The position numbers and the translations under genes were made by a program. A stretch of 64,000 nucleotides of DNA from Maribellus comscasis (GTDB taxonomy: Bacteria > Bacteroidota > Bacteroidia > Bacteroidales > Prolixibacteraceae): contig NZ_CP046401.1 of NCBI RefSeq assembly GCF_009762775.1, positions 7,018,001-7,082,000 on the forward strand. The letters are read 5' to 3'. The first letter of the stretch is position 1; every line of letters starts with the position of its first letter. Positions 17,093-25,440 of this stretch are shown piece after piece. The notes under the pieces were generated by a model. It was not told the DNA's origin, searched no databases, and worked only from the letters and a program-made list of their open reading frames with translations.

Positions 17093-17287
17093 AAGAGGTT
17101 GTCCAAAAAGTAAAATAAATTGAAATGAAACTTTCATTTTATAACCGGCTTTCGTTTTACCCCTCCAAACCTCCCCTAAAAAGGGAGGCTTAAAGTTTCC
17201 TACAGGGGATTTAGGGTAAGAAACAAAGCGGTTACTTACGAATTGTAAGTTAATCCTATTATGAAATGACTTTTTGGACAACCTCTT
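17093..17287. mobile_element. MITE-like element, copy 1
   Basis: The 195-bp element is bounded by perfect 19-bp terminal inverted repeats (AAGAGGTTGTCCAAAAAGT and its complement) and has no coding capacity. Internally it holds hairpins from CCTCCCC/GGGAGG and from TTAACTTAC/GTAAGT. A second copy at 60185-60379 differs at about ten positions by eye. Its right end is one base from the sulfatase stop codon (17289-17291). No target-site duplication can be recognised with confidence. It is probably mobilised in trans by an unseen transposase. Confidence 0.85.
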
Positions 17288-17288
17288 T

Positions 17289-18872
17289 TTATTGTTCCGG
17301 TTGGGGAAATTGCCGCATTGGACTGTAACGTAAATAAGAGTCAAATACTTCCGGATTTGGACCTGTTACGCGTGGATCACCCGTTTCCTTCAATTTGTTA
17401 AGCAGGGCACTTTTTAGTTGTTTTTCAAGCGCCTGATATTTTTGATTCCCCGCTAGGTTATCCAGACATTCCGGATCTTTTTTGATATCATAAAGTTCAA
17501 ATTCCGGCCTCTTCCCCACCGACCATTCAAAATATTTGTAAATATTTTTGTCATTGCGATTTTCAACAATAAACGATTTGGTTGGGCAAGCATCGATGTC
17601 AGTATATGCCCAGTCGGAATGATGAACTCCATTTTCATCGATACCATACATAGGAAGAAGTTCATCCGGATTTTCAGGATTTATTCGTTGAGGTGCTCCT
17701 GCCGGCCACCGTTCCGGTTTCATATTCCAAATGAAAAGAAAATCTTTACTTCTGACGACCCGTTGCGGGTAGCCCCAATTTTTATAACGCGACGATGAAT
17801 GACGCTCCCTTCCTGCAAAAACATACGCTCTTGCAGCATCCGGATTGTCCGGGTTTTCGAGAATAGGTTTCATACTTTTTCCAAAAATCGGTTTCATTCC
17901 CTGTGGGGAGCTTTCTGTCAGCTCCAGAATTGTAGGTGCAAAATCAACAAATGAAACCGGGCTGTCAACAACTTTTCCGGAAGGAAATTCTTTCGGATAC
18001 CGAACAGCCAATGGCACATGAACCCCATACTCAAAACCATTTGCTTTTGCACGGGGGAAAGGCATTCCGTTGTCGGCAGTAACAATTACAATCGTATTTT
18101 CAAGTTCTCCGATTTCTTCCAGATAATCCAGCATACGTTGCAAATGCAAATCAAACCACTCAATTTCAACTGCATAATCGAGCAAATCTCCTCGTATAAT
18201 TTTGTCATCCGGCAGAAACAGAGGCACTTTTGCGTCTTTTATCTTTTTAGTTGTTCTTTTCCAGGAATCCTCTTCATACGCCCTGTGAGGCTCGTAACAT
18301 CCGTACCAAAAAAAGAAAGGTTCATTTTCAGGCTGATGTTCGATAAAATATTTAAAGTTTTCAAAATAATTTGTTGTATGAATTCCTCCCGCCGTTCGTT
18401 CATCATTTTCTTTCGTATAGCGGATATTTGAACGGGCAACTCCCGCTGCATCTTCTTTTCTCCAGAGCGAATCGCCTTCATTACGCGCATATTGAAAAGG
18501 GCCAACTCCCTTGCCTGTCCGGCCTGTGTAATAGCCGTTTTTCTCCAGCATATCAACAAAAGGAACATATTTTTTTAACCATGAAGAAGCATGCTGACCC
18601 GATTGTTCATTTTGCCAGTGATACCGTCCGGTTACAATTGTACTCCGCGAAGGTGCACAACCGGGTGAACCGGCATAACAGTTTGTGAAATAGATCCCTT
18701 CGGCAGCCACTTTGTCAAAAGCCGGTGTTTTAACAAAATTGCATCCGGCAAATCCGGTATGCGAAAACGACTGGTCGTCGGCAATGGCAAAAAGAATATT
18801 GGGCCGTTTCTGAGCCGAAGAAAAATACGTTATCATCAAAAACAAAATAAGAAAAACACTTAATCTTTTCAT
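17289..18872 (-). CDS. Sulfatase, formylglycine-dependent (S1 family)
   Basis: The 527-residue protein has a signal peptide (cleavage near SSAQ). The start of the alkaline-phosphatase-like fold (PNILFAIADDQ) carries the metal-binding Asp pair, and the activation motif C72-A-P-S-R76 has its cysteine converted to formylglycine. ADNG and the C-terminal LYDIKKDPEC segment are typical of arylsulfatase/heparan-N-sulfatase-type members. It removes sulfate esters or N-sulfates from glycans in the periplasm and needs an anaerobic maturase encoded elsewhere. It is the last gene of the long minus-strand operon, so the target glycan may be sulfated. Confidence 0.92.
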   Translation of the reverse strand: MKRLSVFLILFLMITYFSSAQKRPNILFAIADDQSFSHTGFAGCNFVKTPAFDKVAAEGIYFTNCYAGSPGCAPSRSTIVTGRYHWQNEQSGQHASSWLKKYVPFVDMLEKNGYYTGRTGKGVGPFQYARNEGDSLWRKEDAAGVARSNIRYTKENDERTAGGIHTTNYFENFKYFIEHQPENEPFFFWYGCYEPHRAYEEDSWKRTTKKIKDAKVPLFLPDDKIIRGDLLDYAVEIEWFDLHLQRMLDYLEEIGELENTIVIVTADNGMPFPRAKANGFEYGVHVPLAVRYPKEFPSGKVVDSPVSFVDFAPTILELTESSPQGMKPIFGKSMKPILENPDNPDAARAYVFAGRERHSSSRYKNWGYPQRVVRSKDFLFIWNMKPERWPAGAPQRINPENPDELLPMYGIDENGVHHSDWAYTDIDACPTKSFIVENRNDKNIYKYFEWSVGKRPEFELYDIKKDPECLDNLAGNQKYQALEKQLKSALLNKLKETGDPRVTGPNPEVFDSYLRYSPMRQFPQPEQ

Positions 18873-18953
18873 TGGATAATTTGCTTTATGAAAAACCAGG
18901 TTTAGGTTATATTATTCATCAGAATAAAAAATTATAATTCGGTTTGGTATCAA

Positions 18954-19874
18954 TTATGGTTCTGAAACAATCTTTTGAATTTTTCTGTCATTCATCTTAC
19001 CTGAATAAACAATTAAGGAGTACTTTAAAACCAACGATTCGGTGGTAGAAACGGGTATTGTTTTGTTTCCGGGAAAAGCGGCATTTTGCATGCTGTTTCT
19101 ATCTCGCAGAATCCATTTTTGAGGATAACCGGGGTTATCGGGATTATCAACAATAACAATCCCTCCTTTTGTATTATTGGCACCAACTGAGCCTGAAATA
19201 TTCACATAACCTTTTGATTCAACCTGAGTCACTTCCGGTTTTATTTCTCCGCCGGGACCAGAAAAAGTAACATCGTCCGGGAGGAGCATTCGCACCGAAA
19301 AACCACTGTAGCCTTTCTCATCTTCAGAGCCACCAATTGAAAGATTCTCGGCCAAAGCCAAAAGGTGAATTTCAAAATCAATTTTCCTGTAATTACTTTT
19401 TTCGGGATGAATTGTAATCGTTGTATTCTCTTTCAGATAAGAAATTTTTTCTCCCAATCTTTTCCATTTGTCCGATTTCCATGCCATTTCGGTTTTAAAA
19501 ACGGCTGAGCCATCTCTGTCGGAGACATACTCCACTTCATTAAGCTGTTGTTCAAAATCTTTTAGTTCCCAACCGTCGCCGATACGTTTATCACCAATCC
19601 AAATCTGATGCCACGCCCAGAACACTCCACGCTGATGTAAATGATCTGCCGGAAAATCTTCTGTTAGTACATTCCCTTTTAGTCCCCAAAGCGGATGGAT
19701 GTAATTACAACGTTCATACTGTCCTTCTTTATTTTTGGGTTCTGTTTGAAAAAAAAGCACTTCTTTTTGATTTTCAGTAAACAAAAAACCCCCTTCGGCC
19801 TTTTTCATTTTAACCTGGGAGAATCCCGGGTGCCCGATTATTAAAATAAAGAGTAGTCCATAAGTCACTTTCAT
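18954..19874 (-). CDS. PmoA-like (DUF6807-type) exported protein
   Basis: The 306-residue protein has a signal peptide. The family is recognised from the region around residues 50-90, where a Tyr-Ile-His-Pro-Leu stretch is followed by DHLHQRGVFWAWH, which contains two conserved histidines. Such proteins are common in Bacteroidota glycan loci beside Gfo/Idh oxidoreductases and DUF1080 proteins, but their activity is not established. The fold is probably a beta-sandwich related to galactose mutarotase. It ends 81 bp before the sulfatase. Confidence 0.7.
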   Translation of the reverse strand: MKVTYGLLFILIIGHPGFSQVKMKKAEGGFLFTENQKEVLFFQTEPKNKEGQYERCNYIHPLWGLKGNVLTEDFPADHLHQRGVFWAWHQIWIGDKRIGDGWELKDFEQQLNEVEYVSDRDGSAVFKTEMAWKSDKWKRLGEKISYLKENTTITIHPEKSNYRKIDFEIHLLALAENLSIGGSEDEKGYSGFSVRMLLPDDVTFSGPGGEIKPEVTQVESKGYVNISGSVGANNTKGGIVIVDNPDNPGYPQKWILRDRNSMQNAAFPGNKTIPVSTTESLVLKYSLIVYSGKMNDRKIQKIVSEP

Positions 19875-19875
19875 T

Positions 19876-20112
19876 TTAGTTTTTTTGAATTAGTTTGGTA
19901 ATGGCTAAAAATACCAAACGAAACAATAATACCAAAAAGTAAATAAGAAAAGTTATTCCGAGTACAACGGGAAGCTGACTTATTAGTTCGCTCCAATCGG
20001 TTTTATATTTTGAAATAGCGTAAATATTTAATCCTACTGCTGCGAAAAAACAAACCAAAAGAATAATTGCTTCTTTCTTCAACCTTGCTGCTGTAATAGT
20101 TATATTTTTCAT
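19876..20112 (-). CDS. Small two-helix membrane protein, unknown function
   Basis: The 78-residue protein has two hydrophobic segments at about 15-35 and 48-72 separated by a short polar loop. It starts at the ATG at 20112; an in-frame TTG at 20118 is less likely. Its stop lies one base from the start of the downstream PmoA-like gene, and it follows the oxidoreductase gene by 30 bp, so it is a true operon member. I recognise no family. Confidence 0.7.
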   Translation of the reverse strand: MKNITITAARLKKEAIILLVCFFAAVGLNIYAISKYKTDWSELISQLPVVLGITFLIYFLVLLFRLVFLAITKLIQKN

Positions 20113-20142
20113 CGTCAATTTTTTACAAATTATATGAGCTGT

Positions 20143-21417
20143 TTATTCCTTCTTCATTACGTATTCCGCCGGCCAGGTAACTACAGCATTTGTATCCATT
20201 GCCTGCAAGCCAAGAAGCGCAGCCACTGTGGCATGAAAACCTTCCCTTAAAAGATTGGGATAAGGTTTTCCTGTTCTAATTGCTTTGGTAAATCCCACGA
20301 GCTGCAAATAAGTATCGTTATTGTCGTACGATTTAATCATTTTACCCGGGTCGGTACCGGCAACTTCAGGAAGCCAGGTAGCTCCGCCAATAGGGATAAC
20401 ATCAAAAATACCCGATTCAATGTTGTAAACCAGCTGACGAATTCCGGGTGCAGAGGGCGGATTTTCAGAATAAATCCGGTTAGCTTCCGGTTCAATGGTT
20501 CCCAGGTTTCCCATAATTTGTTCTTCCAAACCATAATGTTTGTTGGCAATCATTGAATCGTATATACATTTTACTCCATTGGGGTAATCATATACCAGTG
20601 CAACCTGATCGTATACTTCACGGCCATCTTTCCAAAAACAAATGCTCCCGCTTCCCACAACCTGCGTTGGAACCTGATCTATAAACCAGTTGGCCACCTG
20701 AATTTGGTGTGTAGCCAGCTCAGTCATTAACCCTCCGGAATATTCGCGGTACATTCTCCAGTTTATTTTTCGTTCCAACTCAGGCCCGGGAATCGGTCTT
20801 CGCCAGTCGTTATTCCTATGCCAGAACGCCCGAACCTGTGTAAGCTGACCTATTTCTCCCTGGCGAATCCGTTCCAGGGCATCGAGGTAAACCGGGTTAA
20901 AAAGCCGCTGCTGACCTATCTGCAAAATCCTGCCGGTTTGTACCGAGGTATCAACCATTTGTTTGGCGTCTTCAATCGTTCTGGCCATCGATTTCTCACA
21001 AAATACATGAATCCCGGCATTCAAAAAATCAATTGTAATATGTGCATGCTCGTGAAGTGGTGTTGCAATAATAACTCCATCCAAATCGCTAAATTCATCA
21101 AGCATCTTCCGGTAATCATAAAAAGCCTTTGCTTTTCCGTTGGTGGTTTTAATCGCTCTTTCGTACATGGGCTGATAATTGTCGCAAACCGCAACTACAT
21201 CCACATTTTCAATGGCAAGCAAATTTAACAACAAGCCGTGGCCCCGGCTACCAACTCCCACTATTCCCAGCCGCACTCTGTCTGAGGGAGCAATGTTTTT
21301 CCCGTTTTCCTGTGCAAAAGCATTTATCCATGGGATAGAAGCAAGAAATGCAGTTGAACCTGCATAGATACTCATCTCCTTTAAAAACTCCCTCCGATTC
21401 CTTTTTGTAATTTCCAT
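20143..21417 (-). CDS. Gfo/Idh/MocA oxidoreductase, Tat-exported (third copy)
   Basis: The 424-residue protein has a twin-arginine leader (RRREFLKEM-type, then a hydrophobic stretch to AFAQ). A Rossmann motif GIVGVGSRGHG and an EKS segment (EKP in most relatives) holding the catalytic lysine are followed by the C-terminal alpha/beta sheet domain. Family members oxidise or reduce sugar hydroxyls with a tightly bound NAD(P); export suggests an enzyme that recycles its cofactor in place. It follows the ApbE-like gene by 22 bp. The presumed role is glycoside 3-oxidation or the matching reduction. Confidence 0.87.
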   Translation of the reverse strand: MEITKRNRREFLKEMSIYAGSTAFLASIPWINAFAQENGKNIAPSDRVRLGIVGVGSRGHGLLLNLLAIENVDVVAVCDNYQPMYERAIKTTNGKAKAFYDYRKMLDEFSDLDGVIIATPLHEHAHITIDFLNAGIHVFCEKSMARTIEDAKQMVDTSVQTGRILQIGQQRLFNPVYLDALERIRQGEIGQLTQVRAFWHRNNDWRRPIPGPELERKINWRMYREYSGGLMTELATHQIQVANWFIDQVPTQVVGSGSICFWKDGREVYDQVALVYDYPNGVKCIYDSMIANKHYGLEEQIMGNLGTIEPEANRIYSENPPSAPGIRQLVYNIESGIFDVIPIGGATWLPEVAGTDPGKMIKSYDNNDTYLQLVGFTKAIRTGKPYPNLLREGFHATVAALLGLQAMDTNAVVTWPAEYVMKKE

Positions 21418-21439
21418 TGTAAAGTTTTTGAGTTCAATT

Positions 21440-22372
21440 CTAGATCACGGTTAGTTTGGTTTTAAATTCTTTTTCTTCTGTGTATTCTGCTTCCAGAATC
21501 TCTATATCTTTTAATTGTTCCGCCAAAATATTTTTATCCTCTTCGGGCAAAATCAACCAGGTAGTAGAAATAAATTCACCGAAAGAGGCAGATTGAGACT
21601 TTACCGAAACCAGTTTATTTTCGTAAACCGGATAGCCGTAAACCGGGCTAATAATGTGATTTCGCCATTTTATCCGGCCATCATCGTTGTTTACGACAAT
21701 ACCCGACGTTGTAACACATTCATTATTTGCAGAAAAAACATGGACGTATTGGTTGGGCTGAAAAGAATTTCTGATCCCTAAAGGCCAGCTTTCTCCATTT
21801 GGATGTTTTCCAAGCGCAAGAATAGAACTTTCTCCAAAACTGACAATTCCGTTTTTGACGCCATTTATTTCCAAAAGTGGCTTTATTCTGTCAATTGCAA
21901 TCCCTTTTCCAATTGCTCCAAAATCGAGCTCCATATTGTCAGTTGTGTAGCGAAGTCTTTTCTTTTCAAAATCCAAATCAACTTTATGGAACCCGCTCTT
22001 CTCCAATGCTTTTCTAATTTCTTTTTTAGAAACCTTATCCAATTCATCTGCTTTCTCTTTCCACAAATTAATAATTGGCCCGGCTGTGATATCAAATGCT
22101 CCGTTGCTCATCTGATAAAAATCAAAACAGAGTGCTATGGCATTCCACAAATCTTCGGGAACCGTTAGCCATTTATTTTTGTCGGCGTTGTTTATTTCGG
22201 CAACAGCAGAAGTGGGAATAAAACGGCTAAAAATCTTCTCCAGATAAACGACTTCATTTTTTACCAGTTGAAACATCTGTTCAGCAAATTCGGCTTCAAG
22301 CTCGGTGAAAACGATATCGCACCGTGTTCCCATGGCAAAAAAAGTGTCGTTAAATATCTGATTATCTGTCAT
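21440..22372 (-). CDS. Divergent ApbE-like FAD:protein FMN transferase, no signal peptide
   Basis: The 310-residue protein has recognisable ApbE features: AMGTRCDI at the N terminus, FDITAGPIINLW, and the LDFGAIGKGIAID flavin-binding loop. ApbE normally attaches FMN to Thr/Ser of exported flavoproteins and carries a lipoprotein leader, which is absent here. Two usually conserved sites differ: the HIIDP-type segment reads HIISP, and the metal-site Asp in the late ADAxST-type segment appears as Glu in GEFIST. It overlaps the upstream CE7 esterase gene by 11 bp, so they are translationally coupled. It may be an active cytoplasmic variant or a repurposed protein. Confidence 0.75.
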   Translation of the reverse strand: MTDNQIFNDTFFAMGTRCDIVFTELEAEFAEQMFQLVKNEVVYLEKIFSRFIPTSAVAEINNADKNKWLTVPEDLWNAIALCFDFYQMSNGAFDITAGPIINLWKEKADELDKVSKKEIRKALEKSGFHKVDLDFEKKRLRYTTDNMELDFGAIGKGIAIDRIKPLLEINGVKNGIVSFGESSILALGKHPNGESWPLGIRNSFQPNQYVHVFSANNECVTTSGIVVNNDDGRIKWRNHIISPVYGYPVYENKLVSVKSQSASFGEFISTTWLILPEEDKNILAEQLKDIEILEAEYTEEKEFKTKLTVI

Positions 22373-23651
22373 TTTTTTTTAGTTGTTTAAACAGCCACTC
22401 ATTCTTTAACTCCTGCTGTTCGGGAAATGTCCAATGTTGCGTTTCCTGAAAAATATGTAACTCTTTTGATACTGTAATTACATTATAAGCAGCATATGTC
22501 GATGTTGGCGGACAAACATTATCATTGTATCCCCAACTGTACCACCCGGGTACTTTCACAAAACGTGCGAAGTTAACGACATCAAAATATTTTGATGTTT
22601 CCACTTTTTCCGGTTTATTGGTAAAATCGTTCCTGAACATGTGAGGCCACCCTCCTGCCCGTCCGTGCAGATAGCCCGTTAAATCGGCCAGTGCAGGATA
22701 AAATGCCGCCAGATAATCGATTCTATCATCGAGCCCGGCAGTTATAATGGAGAGTGCTCCGCCCTGGCTACCACCTGTAACACCGATGGTTTCGCCGTCA
22801 AAACAATCGAGGCTTTCGATAAAATCAACAGCACGGACACAGCCCAAATACACTCTTTTGTAATAATAATTGTCTTTGTCATCCATGTTTGTAACCCAAT
22901 AGTTATCAAGTGCCCCATATCGCAAATCGTTATATACAACAGGGTCAAGATTCACCGGAATACCGTGGATTCCAATCTGAAGCGTAACAAAGCCATTTTC
23001 GGCCCCGTAAATATCTCCGTAATAAGGTCGAATTCCCGCACCCGGAACATGCAAAATGGCCGGATATTTTCCTTCCGCTTTGGGTTTACAAAGAATACCG
23101 TAAATTTTTCCACTGATATTATTCATGCTCACGTGGTATACATCAACTTTATCGGTGCACCGTTCGGGAATTAAGGTCATTACAGGATTTACCGGAATTT
23201 TGGCGAGTTCCTCCTTGCCGCCGTTCCAAAATTTTTCAAAATCATCAGGCAATGTGGTTGTTGGCTGAATTTCCTCAGGCGAAAACCCGGCTGTAGAATA
23301 AGAAGAATAGGTTTTGCCGTCGATTTCAACCGAAGCATGGCAACGCAAAAATCCCGGATCTTTAAACTTTTTAGCTTTTAAAGTTGCTTTACCGTCTTTC
23401 AGTTTAATGGTTCCTTCTTCCCAAACGTCCACCTTTTCAGGTTGAATTCTGTATTGCACTTCTATATTGTCAAGGGGGACACTGTTTTTCAAAACAGAAA
23501 TGGTAAATTCAGCGCGCTCGCCTGTTTCGTAAGTCCAGTCTGATTTATCAGGTGAAACCAGTACCTGGATGAATTCTTTTCTTGGCTGCGCATTCAGGTT
23601 AGTTACAAATGCAACCAGAATAAATAAAATGAGTATTTGTAAACGATTCAT
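22362..23651 (-). CDS. Acetylxylan esterase family protein (CE7 type), exported
   Basis: The 429-residue protein has a signal peptide (cleavage near LNAQ). About 110 residues of an immunoglobulin-like N-terminal domain precede a CE7/AXE1-type alpha/beta-hydrolase with nucleophile elbow GGSQGG (Ser295), the downstream DNVCPPTS segment with the catalytic Asp, and TQHW with the catalytic His. Its expected role is removal of acetyl groups from glycans or oligosaccharides. The 3' end overlaps the ApbE-like gene. It follows a terminator-like hairpin, so it may have a separate promoter. Confidence 0.85.
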   Translation of the reverse strand: MNRLQILILFILVAFVTNLNAQPRKEFIQVLVSPDKSDWTYETGERAEFTISVLKNSVPLDNIEVQYRIQPEKVDVWEEGTIKLKDGKATLKAKKFKDPGFLRCHASVEIDGKTYSSYSTAGFSPEEIQPTTTLPDDFEKFWNGGKEELAKIPVNPVMTLIPERCTDKVDVYHVSMNNISGKIYGILCKPKAEGKYPAILHVPGAGIRPYYGDIYGAENGFVTLQIGIHGIPVNLDPVVYNDLRYGALDNYWVTNMDDKDNYYYKRVYLGCVRAVDFIESLDCFDGETIGVTGGSQGGALSIITAGLDDRIDYLAAFYPALADLTGYLHGRAGGWPHMFRNDFTNKPEKVETSKYFDVVNFARFVKVPGWYSWGYNDNVCPPTSTYAAYNVITVSKELHIFQETQHWTFPEQQELKNEWLFKQLKKNDR

Positions 23652-23679
23652 AAGTATTATTTTTTGATAGCTTTATATA

Positions 23680-23720
23680 AAAATAAAAAAACTCTCCGAC
23701 ATTCATATCCAGAGAGTTTT
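23680..23720 (-). terminator. Rho-independent terminator after the oxidoreductase gene
   Basis: On the minus strand AAAACTCTC pairs with GAGAGTTTT around a 15-nt loop and runs into a long T-tract. It lies 22 nt after the stop codon at 23742 and could attenuate transcription into the CE7-to-sulfatase genes. Confidence 0.85.
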
Positions 23721-23741
23721 AAAAAAAACAATTGAACACTT

Positions 23742-25187
23742 TTATAGTTTATAAAATTCTTCCCAGCCTTTACGAGGCGGTGTTCCTTTTAACAGTTCAT
23801 TTGCAAGCTTATTGTTTGTTATCTGCTTCTCTTTTCTGTCAAACTCAATTTTTGTATTTAAACGTTGTGCGATAGTTCCCAGGCAAAATACCTGACTTAA
23901 AGGACCTGAAATTTCAAAAGGTGAATTTGTTTTCTCTGTTCCCTGAATTGCCCGGTGGAAGTTTTCAAAATGGTTTGACGGACTTTCCGGAACTTCAGGT
24001 AGTTTTGACTCCATATCTTTTGCAGCTTCGGGAGGAATAATTGAAAGTGTACTACCGTGAGAACCTCCTTTAAAAGTTAAGTCTTTCCCATAGATCTCTT
24101 TACCGGCACCTAATTTTGCCGGTTGCATTACACCGTTACTTGCTGGCGGAATGTTAGGGTCAACTTCTATTTCACCAAATCCTTCCGGAACCTGAGGAAT
24201 ATTTTCCATACCATCGTACCATGTTATTGTGCAGGCCGGCATATTTTTTCTTTTGGGAAATTTAAAAGCCAGCGTTGATTCCATTGGAAAAAACAATTTG
24301 TTGTGCCCTTTAATTTTTATCGGATCAACTTCGAAGGGTAATCCCAACTCCAGAAATTGATGTGCAGTGTCAATAATATGAGCTCCCCAGTCACCCAGAG
24401 CCCCCATTCCATGTTCATACCAACACCTCCACTGCCCGTTCACAAAGTCCTCGTGATACCCATGTTCTTCCGCTGTCATCAGCCAGGTATCCCAGTCTAA
24501 GGTTTCGGGAATTACCGGATTAACCGGGTATTTTTTTATATTAACATCCCAGTCGTGCCAACGGCGACGCCCGTTCATGTGGGCCGTAATTCTTGTAACA
24601 TCTTTTATAATTCCGTTTTCAACCCACGACTTAAACTGGTAATAGTTTCCTTCAGAATGCCCCTGGTTTCCCATTTGGGTTACAACTCCGTACTTTTTAG
24701 CTGCTTCAATCAGCAACTCCGATTCATAAAAAGTCCGTGTAAGTGGTTTTTCAACATACACATGTTTCCCCTGCGACATGGCCAGAATGGTAATTGGGAA
24801 GTGAGAAAAATCGGGTGTTCCAACACAAACAGCATCAAATTCCCTGGCCGACTTTTCAAACATCTCTCTGAAATCCTGATATTGTTTTGCTTTGGGATGG
24901 TCTTCAATACTTTTAACCGTATGCTTAGCTCCCATATCCACGTCGCACAAAACAGTTGTATTTATCATCCCGGTGCTGTTATGTGCCTGAAGAATTTGTC
25001 CTCCGCGGTTACCAATTCCGCAAAACGCCATATTAATTTTATCGCTAGGAGCAATAACCCGTGGTTTTACCAATTCACCGGCGGCGTTTCGTATTTCAGG
25101 TTTGGCAAATAATACATGCCCCGGAACAACAGTGAAAGCGCCTAAAGCTCCTGCTGTTCTTTTAATAAATTTTCTTCTTGAATTCAT
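23742..25187 (-). CDS. Gfo/Idh/MocA oxidoreductase, Tat-exported (second copy)
   Basis: The 481-residue protein has a twin-arginine leader (SRRKFIKRTAGALGAF). The Rossmann segment FCGIGNRGGQIL and VEKPLTR, with the catalytic lysine, are clear. The long C-terminal domain includes WRCWYEHGMGALGDWGAH, typical of the secreted Bacteroidota/Planctomycetota subgroup. It is likely to oxidise glycosides at C3 or to reduce 3-keto sugars. It lies after a palindromic repeat and is itself followed by a terminator. Confidence 0.88.
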   Translation of the reverse strand: MNSRRKFIKRTAGALGAFTVVPGHVLFAKPEIRNAAGELVKPRVIAPSDKINMAFCGIGNRGGQILQAHNSTGMINTTVLCDVDMGAKHTVKSIEDHPKAKQYQDFREMFEKSAREFDAVCVGTPDFSHFPITILAMSQGKHVYVEKPLTRTFYESELLIEAAKKYGVVTQMGNQGHSEGNYYQFKSWVENGIIKDVTRITAHMNGRRRWHDWDVNIKKYPVNPVIPETLDWDTWLMTAEEHGYHEDFVNGQWRCWYEHGMGALGDWGAHIIDTAHQFLELGLPFEVDPIKIKGHNKLFFPMESTLAFKFPKRKNMPACTITWYDGMENIPQVPEGFGEIEVDPNIPPASNGVMQPAKLGAGKEIYGKDLTFKGGSHGSTLSIIPPEAAKDMESKLPEVPESPSNHFENFHRAIQGTEKTNSPFEISGPLSQVFCLGTIAQRLNTKIEFDRKEKQITNNKLANELLKGTPPRKGWEEFYKL

Positions 25188-25261
25188 AATTTAAAGGCTT
25201 AATTTTTTATTGGTTAATAGTTAAAAAGTATTTGAATGTCCATAATGCATCATAAATAGAA

Positions 25262-25347
25262 CGTCACCCTGAACTTGTTTCAGGGTCTCATTGATAATAC
25301 ATTGATTATCAAAAAGGATTAGATGCTGAAACCAGTTCAGCATGACG
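25262..25347. repeat. REP-like intergenic inverted repeat
   Basis: Arms of 22 nt (25262-25283, CGTCACCCTGAACTTG..., and 25326-25347) are complementary except at three positions. A second hairpin (TTGATAAT/ATTATCAA) lies in the loop at 25291-25312. This type of palindrome recurs between genes in many Bacteroidota genomes (general knowledge). It sits in the 253-bp gap between two oxidoreductase genes and may act on mRNA stability. Confidence 0.8.
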
Positions 25348-25440
25348 AACAAAAGAGATATAACACAATACGGATATTCACAAAAAATACTATTAAAAAA
25401 AAGTTCAGGAAAAAGGTTTCCTGAACTTCTTTCGTAAGTT

